DNA of 64,000 bases. It comes from Phycisphaerales bacterium. GTDB taxonomy: Bacteria > Planctomycetota > Phycisphaerae > Phycisphaerales > UBA1924. This document shows positions 24,887 through 32,060 of this stretch, one piece after another. Made by a program: the position numbers and the translations under genes. Under the pieces are notes generated by a model. It was not told where the DNA came from. It worked only from the letters and a program-made list of their open reading frames with translations, and did no database searches. Within the stretch, counting starts at the first letter, position 1; each line of letters opens with the position of its first letter. The stretch lies in contig JANQQR010000023.1 in NCBI GenBank assembly GCA_028289195.1, forward strand, positions 310,001 through 374,000. The letters run 5' to 3'.

Positions 24887-25370
24887 ATGAAGACCACGCT
24901 CGCCTTCACAGCCTTGTGCGCATTGGGTGCCTGCTCGTCGCCCCGGGGCGCGGGTGGACCACTCCGAACAGCTGCTGGACCTGCACCGGCGCTCCCTGGA
25001 AGCCCACGTGAATGGCGACTGGCGGTTCTTCCGTGATCTCGCGGCCGATCCGATCCTCTCGCTCCGCGACGGCGATGTTCTCAGCGCGTCTCCGCAGGAG
25101 ACGGGCGAACGGTTCCGTTCATACCTGTCGCAGGCGGAGTTCTCCCGCTACGAGGACATCGCCGAGCCCCGAGTGTGGGTGTCGGACGACGGCACGCTCG
25201 GGTGGGTGATCGCACGGGTGCGCGTCGAGGGCGTGTTTGCACGGGGTACGCCGGACGAGCAGTCGCTCGACACGACGTGGAGCTGGGTCGCGATGTTCGA
25301 GCGCGACGACGCGGGCGAGTGGCGCCTTGCGGGGACCAGTTCAACGCGCACCGAGAGCGCGCCCGACTAG
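24887..25370 (+). CDS. NTF2/SnoaL-like lipoprotein with an apparent frameshift
   Basis: A lipoprotein signal peptide starts at ATG 24887 (MKTTLAFTALCALGAC, lipobox C16) with GGAGG upstream, but its frame stops within about 50 codons. The frame that carries the conserved body begins one base out (open from a GTG at 24927): DHSEQLLDLHRRSLEAHVNGDWRFF, then VWVSDDGTLGWVIARVRVEG and WSWVAMFERDDAGEWRLAGTSS, the pattern of DUF4440/SnoaL-like proteins. The two frames meet around 24941-24955 (CCCCGGGG), consistent with one extra base. Either a sequencing error, a real lesion, or programmed shifting; otherwise a 147-aa protein from GTG. Confidence 0.7.
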
Positions 25371-25380
25371 GATGTGGCTG

Positions 25381-26025
25381 ATGGGCGAGTCACCCGACAC
25401 CACCCCTATCCCGGTCATCGGTATCGCCGGCGGCATCGGCTCCGGGAAGTCGACGGCGGCGCGTGCCTTCGAGGAACTCGGGTGCTACGTCATCGATTTT
25501 GACGCGGACGTGCAGGCCGCGCTGGAGACTGAGGGCGTCTCGGCGTCGCTCGCCGAGTTGTTCGGAGCGGACGTGTTCGACTCGAGCGGACGCGTGGACC
25601 GCGGCGCGGTGGCTCGGATCGTGTTCGCGAATGAAGCCGCCCGGAAGAAGCTCGAACGCCTGCTGCACCCGATCGTGTGGCGGACGAAGGCCGAGGCGAT
25701 CGCCGAAGGCCAAGCGGCCGATCCGGACTGCCGGGGCGTGATCATGGACGCCCCGCTGCTGTTCGAAGCGGGTCTGCACAAGGAGTGCGATGCGCTGGTG
25801 TTCGTCCACACGCCGCGGGACATCCGCCTGCAGCGCGTCCGGGAATCTCGCGGGTGGAGCGAGGAGGAGTTCGCCGATCGCGAGGCGGCCCAGATTCCCA
25901 ACGACGAGAAGCGATCTCGGTGCGGCTACATCATCGCGAATCACGACGGATCGGAGGATTTGCAGGTGCAGGCGGGCCGGATCCTTGCTATACTGCAGAA
26001 GCGGCGGGGGGCGACGGCCTCATAG
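25381..26025 (+). CDS. coaE: Dephospho-CoA kinase
   Basis: 214 aa from ATG 25381 (an in-frame ATG at 25372 is the alternative). The P-loop GIAGGIGSGKST is at 14-25, followed by DFDADVQAAL, LERLLHPIVW, GVIMDAPLLFEAGLHKECDALVFV and RESRGWSEEEFADREAAQ, the standard order in CoaE. It catalyses the last step of CoA synthesis, ATP-dependent phosphorylation of dephospho-CoA. It starts directly after the NTF2-like lipoprotein stop and is followed by rho 245 bp later on the same strand. Confidence 0.96.
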   Translation: MGESPDTTPIPVIGIAGGIGSGKSTAARAFEELGCYVIDFDADVQAALETEGVSASLAELFGADVFDSSGRVDRGAVARIVFANEAARKKLERLLHPIVWRTKAEAIAEGQAADPDCRGVIMDAPLLFEAGLHKECDALVFVHTPRDIRLQRVRESRGWSEEEFADREAAQIPNDEKRSRCGYIIANHDGSEDLQVQAGRILAILQKRRGATAS

Positions 26026-26270
26026 GGCGAGGCCACGTCCTGCGGAAACACGACGCCGTATCCTTACCAGAGCACGCTCGCTCAGAGCGCGATCTCTTCC
26101 AAGCCGGAGACGCTGCACGAAACGGTGCGGTGATGTCGAACGCCCAGGGCGCTCTTGCACCCGTTTCGGTACCCCAGAATTCGCTTCTGTCCAGGATGGA
26201 TGGCACATGGCCCCGCAACGAGCGAGGGTTGGCCTCCACGCAATTCCCCCAGCTAGGGATCCCTCCTCAC

Positions 26271-28049
26271 ATGGCAAAGAGCCCATCAGCAACGGCTGAA
26301 GCCGAGTCCAAGGCGCCCAGCGCCGGCAAGACCTCGAAGACTTCCTCCAAGAAGAAGCGCACCACGCGGAGCGCTGCAGCGGCGAAGGAGGACTCGCCCA
26401 AGCCCGCCAAGGAAGCCGCGCCCAAGAGCGCCGACTCGCAGGCGTCCGGCCAGGGCGGCGGCGGCGGCGCTTCGTCGGAGGGCAAGGCGCAGGGATCGTC
26501 GTCGAACCAGGGATCCGGTTCGGGCCAGCAGCAGCACCAGGGGCAGCAGCAACAGCAGCGCCAGGGCGGCTCGCAGAACCGGCAGCAGAATCAGAACCAG
26601 AACCGCCAGAACCAGCAGGGCAGCGGCCGGCGCAAGAAGAAGAAGCGCAAGGGCGGCGGCGGGTCCGGCGGGCACCAGCAGTCCAGCGGGATCCCCCTGG
26701 GGGTCCTCCCCTCTGACGAGGACCTCGAGCAGGAGGCCGCAGAGCTCGCCAAGCTCTCGGACAAGGACTACGCCAAGGCCGAGAAGAGCGCCCTGCACGC
26801 CGACGAGCTGCAGAAGATGGCGATCGGCGACCTGCACAAGCTCGCAGAGTCCGAGGGCATCGAGGAACCGAACAAGCTCCCCCGCCAGCAGCTCATTTTC
26901 CAGCTGCTCACGACCAAGGCCCAGTCGTCCGGCCTGGTGTTCGGCTCCGGGACGATGGAGATCATGCCCGAAGGATTCGGGTTCCTGCGCAGCCCCGAGC
27001 AGTCGTACCTCAACTCGCCGGACGACATCTACGTGTCGCCGTCTCTGATCCGCAAGCTCGGTCTGCGTCGCGGCATGCAGCTGCGCGGGCCGATCCGCCC
27101 GCCCAAGGAGGGCGAGCGCTACTTCGCGCTGCTGCGCGTGGACAAGGTCAACGGGCGTGGCCCCGAGACTGCGCGTCAGCTGCCGATCTTCGAGGACCTC
27201 ACGCCGCTCCACCCCGAGGAGCGCTACGTCCTGGAGACGAGCCCCGACGAGGTCGAGATGCGCATCGTCGACCTGGTGGCCCCGATTGGGCGCGGCCAGC
27301 GCGGGCTGATCGTCGCGCCGCCCCGGACCGGCAAGACGGTCCTGCTGCAGAAGATCACCCGGGCGATCAGTTCGAACTACCCCGACACCAAGATCATCGT
27401 GCTGCTCATCGACGAGCGCCCCGAGGAAGTGACCGACTTCCGGCGCAACACCGCCAATGAGGTCGAGGTCGTGGCGTCGACCTTCGACGAAGACAGCCAC
27501 CGCCACGTGCAGGTCGCCGAGATGGTGATCGAGAAGGCACGCCGGTTCGTCGAATTCGGTGACCACTGCGTGATCCTGCTCGACTCGATCACGCGCCTGG
27601 CCCGGGCCTACAACGCGGCGCAGCCCCACTCGGGCAAGATCATGACCGGCGGCATCGACTCCAACGCGCTGACCCGGCCCAAGAAGTTCTTCGGCTCGGC
27701 CCGCGCCATCGAGAACGGCGGCTCGCTGACGATCCTCGGCACGGCCCTGGTCGACACCGGATCCAAGGCCGACGAGGTGATCTTCGAGGAGTTCAAGGGC
27801 ACGGGCAACAGCGAGCTCCACCTCGATCGCAAGCTGGTGGAGAAGCGCATCTACCCCGCGATCGACGTTGCCGCCTCCGGCACGCGTCGCGAGGAGCTGC
27901 TGCTGGATCCCAAGGAGCTCGAGCTCACCTACCGCCTGCGCAAGGTGCTCAGCGACATGAACGTCGTCGAGGCGATGGAGCTCATGAAGTCCCGCCTCAA
28001 GAAGAGCAAGACGAACGCCGAGTTCCTGATGACGATGAACCTCGGCTAG
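26271..28049 (+). CDS. rho: Transcription termination factor Rho with long disordered N-terminal extension
   Basis: 592 aa from ATG 26271 (E. coli Rho is 419). Residues 1-140 are low complexity: a Lys/Ala/Ser part, then a Gly/Gln/Asn-rich stretch (about 75-118; runs such as [15 protein letters not shown]) and a basic RRKKKKRK block. The ordered protein follows: Rho N-terminal helix bundle, cold-shock RNA-binding part ([24 protein letters not shown], 234-257), Walker A A349-PPRTGKT356, Walker B region [16 protein letters not shown]-loop [19 protein letters not shown] and the R-loop. All core motifs are intact. No clear SD precedes the ATG. The gene has a 245-nt leader with no recognised element, where autogenous attenuation is plausible by analogy. 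Confidence 0.96.
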   Translation: MAKSPSATAEAESKAPSAGKTSKTSSKKKRTTRSAAAAKEDSPKPAKEAAPKSADSQASGQGGGGGASSEGKAQGSSSNQGSGSGQQQHQGQQQQQRQGGSQNRQQNQNQNRQNQQGSGRRKKKKRKGGGGSGGHQQSSGIPLGVLPSDEDLEQEAAELAKLSDKDYAKAEKSALHADELQKMAIGDLHKLAESEGIEEPNKLPRQQLIFQLLTTKAQSSGLVFGSGTMEIMPEGFGFLRSPEQSYLNSPDDIYVSPSLIRKLGLRRGMQLRGPIRPPKEGERYFALLRVDKVNGRGPETARQLPIFEDLTPLHPEERYVLETSPDEVEMRIVDLVAPIGRGQRGLIVAPPRTGKTVLLQKITRAISSNYPDTKIIVLLIDERPEEVTDFRRNTANEVEVVASTFDEDSHRHVQVAEMVIEKARRFVEFGDHCVILLDSITRLARAYNAAQPHSGKIMTGGIDSNALTRPKKFFGSARAIENGGSLTILGTALVDTGSKADEVIFEEFKGTGNSELHLDRKLVEKRIYPAIDVAASGTRREELLLDPKELELTYRLRKVLSDMNVVEAMELMKSRLKKSKTNAEFLMTMNLG

Positions 28050-28909
28050 GCGTCCGCGACAACCACTTCATACGGCTTGCCTTCGAACTCGTACCGATCC
28101 GGCCGACCGACATCACCGGCGATCTCCGCGCGGACCGGGAACGCCTCGAGCGTCACCGGCGTGTCGGTAGTCGCCCCCCACTGACGCACGGGAACGCACA
28201 GCAGCAGGCCGGATTCGTCACCCATCGCCCACCAGAATCGCTCCCCCGGCGGATACACCCCCAGCCCCAGCGCGCGTCCGAGGTGTCGTGCGGCGGCGTG
28301 CTGATCGTCCACGACGAACGCGATCTCGCTGGCGTACAGGATGTCGCGCGGAGTGAACGGTCCCGGTGCATCGTTCTTGAGGGCGTGCCGCGCGATGTAC
28401 TCGACGATGTTCATCGCCGGATCGAAGAAGAACACCGAGTGGCTGTTCCAATTGCGGAAGTGGCGCACGTCTTCGTGCGGGATCGCCTTGTCGCGCTGGC
28501 GGGCCAGCCAGGGCACGAGCGGGGATCGCTCAAGTTGCCAACGGCGTGCCTCGAGGATCTTGTTGTGTGGGATGTTGAACGCGAAGTGGTACAGCGGCCG
28601 GCCTTCTCCGTCCCGGGCTCGCTCGAAGGTGATCGGGGTTGCGCCCGCACCGATCGTGATCTCTGCGTCGCTTTCTGCAAGTACATCGAGCCCGAGGCAT
28701 CCGTGGTAGAACGCTTTCATGTCTTTGATCGGCGCTGCCGTCTGTAGTCGCAAGGCGCGGATCAACGGCTCGCCCTCCCGAGGGCGCCTGCCCGGGCGGG
28801 CGAGGGCGGGGCCCGTAGCAAGGCCGTGGGCAGCGAAGATCGCCGCAGCGCCGGCGCACGACGCGTCGAGAACGAACCGCCGCCTGCTCACGGATTCGAT
28901 GTCCAGCAT
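28046..28909 (-). CDS. Tat-exported VOC (glyoxalase/bleomycin-resistance-fold) protein
   Basis: 287 aa. The N-terminus has a twin-arginine motif (S8-RRRFV) and hydrophobic region (SCAGAAAIFAAHGLATG), so it is likely exported folded. Two VOC modules follow: ALRLQTAAPIKDMKAFYHGCLGLDVLAESDAEITIGAGATPITFE, then HSVFFFDPAMNIVEYIARH and the second half ASEIAFVVDDQHAAARHLGRALGLGVYPPG. A metal-dependent lyase, isomerase or dioxygenase is possible; none can be named. Its stop shares the palindromic CTAG with the rho stop, so the two genes end on the same four bases. Confidence 0.82.
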   Translation of the reverse strand: MLDIESVSRRRFVLDASCAGAAAIFAAHGLATGPALARPGRRPREGEPLIRALRLQTAAPIKDMKAFYHGCLGLDVLAESDAEITIGAGATPITFERARDGEGRPLYHFAFNIPHNKILEARRWQLERSPLVPWLARQRDKAIPHEDVRHFRNWNSHSVFFFDPAMNIVEYIARHALKNDAPGPFTPRDILYASEIAFVVDDQHAAARHLGRALGLGVYPPGERFWWAMGDESGLLLCVPVRQWGATTDTPVTLEAFPVRAEIAGDVGRPDRYEFEGKPYEVVVADA

Positions 28910-28990
28910 CGGGTCCTCCGGGGTATCCGCCGGTCGGACATGCTAGCGCGTGCACGCGGCCGCCCCCGGGCGCCGGTAGGATGACCGCCC

Positions 28991-30091
28991 ATGGCGGCAC
29001 CCGCGACCACCCCCGCAGCACCAGCACCCACAGGCGTGCTGATCGAGTCGCTGTCGCGGGTCGTGCCGCTGCTGGTCGTCATCGTCGTCGTGGTCATCGC
29101 CCTGTACGGCGTCGACCGGTACGTCCGGGCGCGTGCGCGGGCCCGCTCCAAAGAGCCCGGTTTCGCCTACCAGGTCTCGATGCTCGGCCTCACGCTGAGC
29201 GCCGTGATGCTCGTCGTGCTCCTCGCCCCCGTCGCCCCCGAGACGCGCACGCAGCTGCTCGGCGTGATCGGCCTGGTCATGACGGCGGTGCTCACGCTGA
29301 GCTCGACGACCTTCGTCTCCAACGCGATGGCCGGCCTCATGCTGCGCAGCCTCAACAACTACCGCCCCGGCGATTTTCTGCGCGTCGAGAAGCAGTTCGG
29401 ACGCGTCACCGAGCGGGGTCTGTTCCATACCGAGATCCAGACCGAGGACCGCGACCTCACGACGATCCCCAACCTCTACCTCGTCACCCACCCCACCACC
29501 GTCGTGCGCTCGTCGGGCACCGTCGTGAGCGCGACGGTGAGCCTCGGGTACGACGTCCCCCGCAAGCGCGCACAGGAACTGCTGCTCCAAGCCGCGGCTG
29601 ACGCCGAACTGGCCGACCCGTTCGTACATGTCACGGACCTGGGCGACTACTCGGTGACCTACCGGGTGGCGGGGTTCCTTGGGGAGGTCAAGCAGGTGCT
29701 GAGCGCGCGCTCGACGCTGCGCAAGCGCATGCTCGATGCGCTGCACGACGGCGACATCGAGATCCTCTCGCCCCGGTGGGTCGCCCAGCGCCCCACCGAT
29801 CCGGGTGCGCGGGTGATCGCCCGGGCGACGCGAGCCCCGGAGCCCGAGGAGCTGAGCGACACGTCGCCCGAGGACCTGATCTTCGACAAGGCCGAGCAGG
29901 CCGAACAAGAGGGTGCGCTGCAGGCCGAGCGCGAGGAGCTCGCGGCGCAGCTCTCCGAACTCATCAAAGGGTCGGACGCGCCCGCGTCGGAGGACCATCG
30001 CCACGCGATCGAGACCGAGCGGACGCGTCTGGAGGCCCGGATCGCCGAGATCGACGCCGAGCTGGAGCGGGCCGACGACCCCGGCGAGTGA
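28991..30091 (+). CDS. Small-conductance mechanosensitive channel (MscS family)
   Basis: 366 aa. Three transmembrane helices (about 22-40, 62-80, 86-104) lead into the MscS pore and beta domain: TTFVSNAMAGLMLRSLNNYRPGDFLRV, then GRVTERGLFHTEIQTEDRDLTTIPNLYLVTHP. The alpha/beta vestibule domain follows. The last ~80 residues are a charged coiled coil (KAEQAEQEGALQAEREELAAQL ...) not present in E. coli MscS. The channel releases solutes on hypo-osmotic shock. Confidence 0.92.
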   Translation: MAAPATTPAAPAPTGVLIESLSRVVPLLVVIVVVVIALYGVDRYVRARARARSKEPGFAYQVSMLGLTLSAVMLVVLLAPVAPETRTQLLGVIGLVMTAVLTLSSTTFVSNAMAGLMLRSLNNYRPGDFLRVEKQFGRVTERGLFHTEIQTEDRDLTTIPNLYLVTHPTTVVRSSGTVVSATVSLGYDVPRKRAQELLLQAAADAELADPFVHVTDLGDYSVTYRVAGFLGEVKQVLSARSTLRKRMLDALHDGDIEILSPRWVAQRPTDPGARVIARATRAPEPEELSDTSPEDLIFDKAEQAEQEGALQAEREELAAQLSELIKGSDAPASEDHRHAIETERTRLEARIAEIDAELERADDPGE

Positions 30092-30138
30092 TCGCGGATA
30101 CTCTGGCGTCTCCGCTAACCCGAGAGAGGAACCGAACC

Positions 30139-31110
30139 ATGCTGTGTGCCGCCCGAACCCGCGTGATCGTTCTGCTTGCCGCGATCGTGTCCATCACCCC
30201 CGGCGTTTCCGGCGACGATTCGGTGGGCCAGGGCCGGGCGGTATTCATCACGGGGGCCAGCACCGGCATCGGGCGCGCGACCGCCGAGCTGTTCGCGGAG
30301 CAGGGGTTCTACGTCTACGCCGGTGCGCGCAAACAGGCCGACCTCGACTCGCTCAACGCGATCGAGAACATCGAAGCGGTGAAGCTGGACGTCACCAAAC
30401 AGGACGAGATCGACGCGGCCGTCGCGCAGATCGCCGAGGGCGGTCGAGGTCTGTACGGCCTGATCAACAACGCGGGTGTTGCCGTCGTCGCGCCGATGAT
30501 CGAGATCACCGACGAGGACCTGGATTTCCAGATGGACGTCAACGTCTACGGCGTCGTCCGCGTCACGCGGGCGTTTGCGCCGATGCTCATCGAGAGCAAG
30601 GGTCGCGTGAGCACCACGAGCTCGATCTCGGGGTTCCTGTGCTGGGGCATGGGCGGCGCCTACACGATGTCAAAGCACGCGATCGAGGCCTACACCGACA
30701 CCCTCGCGATGGAGCTCGCGCCGTTCGGGGTGGCGGTCAGCGTGATCGAACCGGGCAACTACCGGTCGAAGATCGGCGAGAACCTCGTGCAGCGCATGCG
30801 TGACCGGGGCTACACCGCCGAGGGCTCGCTCTATGAACAGAACTTGGCCAGCATCCTCGCCGGGGGCGGTGATCGCAGCAACCAGAAGGACCCGGCGGAG
30901 GTCGCCGAGGCGTTCCTCGACGCGATGACCGACGACTCGCCGAAGCTCCGCTACATGGTCGTGCCCAACGAGGGCGAGGCGCGCATGACGATGATGGCGG
31001 TCGTGAATCGCCTGGTGCAGATCAACCAGGACCAGCCCTACACGATGGACCGCGAGCAGCTGATCGAGATGCTCGATGCTGCGCTGGCCGGTGTGGAAGG
31101 CGAAGAGTAG
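30139..31110 (+). CDS. Secreted short-chain dehydrogenase/reductase
   Basis: 323 aa from ATG 30139, preceded by GAGAGGA. Residues 1-25 form a signal peptide (RVIVLLAAIVSITPGVSG). The SDR core is complete: TGASTGIG cofactor loop (38-45), NNAG (110-113), catalytic S162 and Y175-xxx-K179. By family it is an NAD(P)-dependent oxidoreductase, closest in pattern to classical SDRs acting on hydrophobic alcohols or steroids. As with the D-2-hydroxyacid dehydrogenase in this window, export of an NAD(P)-dependent enzyme is unexpected. Confidence 0.93.
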   Translation: MLCAARTRVIVLLAAIVSITPGVSGDDSVGQGRAVFITGASTGIGRATAELFAEQGFYVYAGARKQADLDSLNAIENIEAVKLDVTKQDEIDAAVAQIAEGGRGLYGLINNAGVAVVAPMIEITDEDLDFQMDVNVYGVVRVTRAFAPMLIESKGRVSTTSSISGFLCWGMGGAYTMSKHAIEAYTDTLAMELAPFGVAVSVIEPGNYRSKIGENLVQRMRDRGYTAEGSLYEQNLASILAGGGDRSNQKDPAEVAEAFLDAMTDDSPKLRYMVVPNEGEARMTMMAVVNRLVQINQDQPYTMDREQLIEMLDAALAGVEGEE

Positions 31111-31208
31111 AGACACAACCGGCGCCGCCAGCCTGTGCTGAGGCGCCGACTCCTTCGCGTCTCAAAAGGTACGATGTCCCCCGGATTGAAACCCGGGAGG
31201 ACATCGAC

Positions 31209-31937
31209 ATGCCATCGATCCACACACTCGCGCAGCTGTCTCAGGCGGTCTACGACGAGAGCCCGCAGGCCGCAGGCTGGTCGCGTGCCGCGTTCAAGCC
31301 CGAGCGTTCCGGTGTCTGGGAGGGCGACGGGTTCCAGGGAGCCACGTTCACGCGGGGCGACGAGGTCGTCTTCGCGTTCGCCGGCACCGATCCGTCGAGC
31401 CACCAGGACATCCGCGCCGACCTGAAGCTCGGGCTGGGCATGAACACGGGGCAGTTCCGCCAGGCGGGCGAGTTCCTCGACAAGACGCTCGTCAAAGATG
31501 GATCGAACGTCTCGGTCACGGGCCATTCTCTTGGCGGGGCCATCGCACAGATCATCGGCAATCGCCGGGGCCTGCCCTTCTGCACGTTCAACGCCCCCGG
31601 CGTCGCGGTGCTCGCGTCTCGCAACGTGGATCAGATGGCCGTGGCCGCGGGGCTCGGGACGATGGCGGTGCGCATGGCCGGGATGGCGGTCAGCGCGCTG
31701 GCCGATCCGAGCCAAGCGATGGAGGACATCGGCGCCGCGTTCCGCCGGGCCCGCGGCGTGAACTTTCGCCTCGAGAAGGACGTCGTCGGGCGCATCGGCG
31801 TGCACTACGGCGACATCGTCACGCTGCCCTTCAACTCGAGCGCGACCGACGTCCTGACCAACCACTCCATGGACTCGGTCCTCGAAGCGCTCGGCGGCAC
31901 GGTGTACGAGACGCTGCTGCTTCGATCGCTGGTGTGA
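31209..31937 (+). CDS. Lipase (class 3) family alpha/beta hydrolase
   Basis: 242 aa, SD GGGAGGAC. The class 3 lipase pattern is clear: GATFTRGDEVVFAFAGTDPSSHQDIRADLKL near the oxyanion region and the nucleophile elbow G105-H-S107-L-G-G. D202 (GDIVTLP) and H219 (TNHSMD) are the likely rest of the triad. No signal peptide, so it is cytoplasmic or exported otherwise. Substrates are probably ester lipids; not determinable here. Confidence 0.88.
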   Translation: MPSIHTLAQLSQAVYDESPQAAGWSRAAFKPERSGVWEGDGFQGATFTRGDEVVFAFAGTDPSSHQDIRADLKLGLGMNTGQFRQAGEFLDKTLVKDGSNVSVTGHSLGGAIAQIIGNRRGLPFCTFNAPGVAVLASRNVDQMAVAAGLGTMAVRMAGMAVSALADPSQAMEDIGAAFRRARGVNFRLEKDVVGRIGVHYGDIVTLPFNSSATDVLTNHSMDSVLEALGGTVYETLLLRSLV

Positions 31938-31989
31938 ATCGACGCTCAACTGCGATTCCGAGCGCGGATCAACAGCGTCCGAGCGCATG

Positions 31990-32022
31990 AAAAAGGCCGG
32001 CGCCCCGAGTCGGGCGCCGGCC
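31990..32022 (-). terminator. Rho-independent terminator of the Asp-box/dockerin gene
   Basis: Perfect 11-bp stem GGCCGGCGCCC / GGGCGCCGGCC (31995-32005 and 32012-32022) with a 6-nt loop, followed on the minus strand by five T (complement of 31994-31990). It lies 38 nt past the stop of the minus-strand gene. Confidence 0.85.
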
Positions 32023-32060
32023 GTGATTAAGCCGTCTCAGTCGTCAGGCCACCCTATGGC

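Noticed and set aside
25677..26270. N-terminal ~200-codon extension of the rho frame
   Set aside because: It overlaps coaE in another frame; the extension has no Rho homology, though a start a few dozen codons upstream of 26271 cannot be fully excluded.
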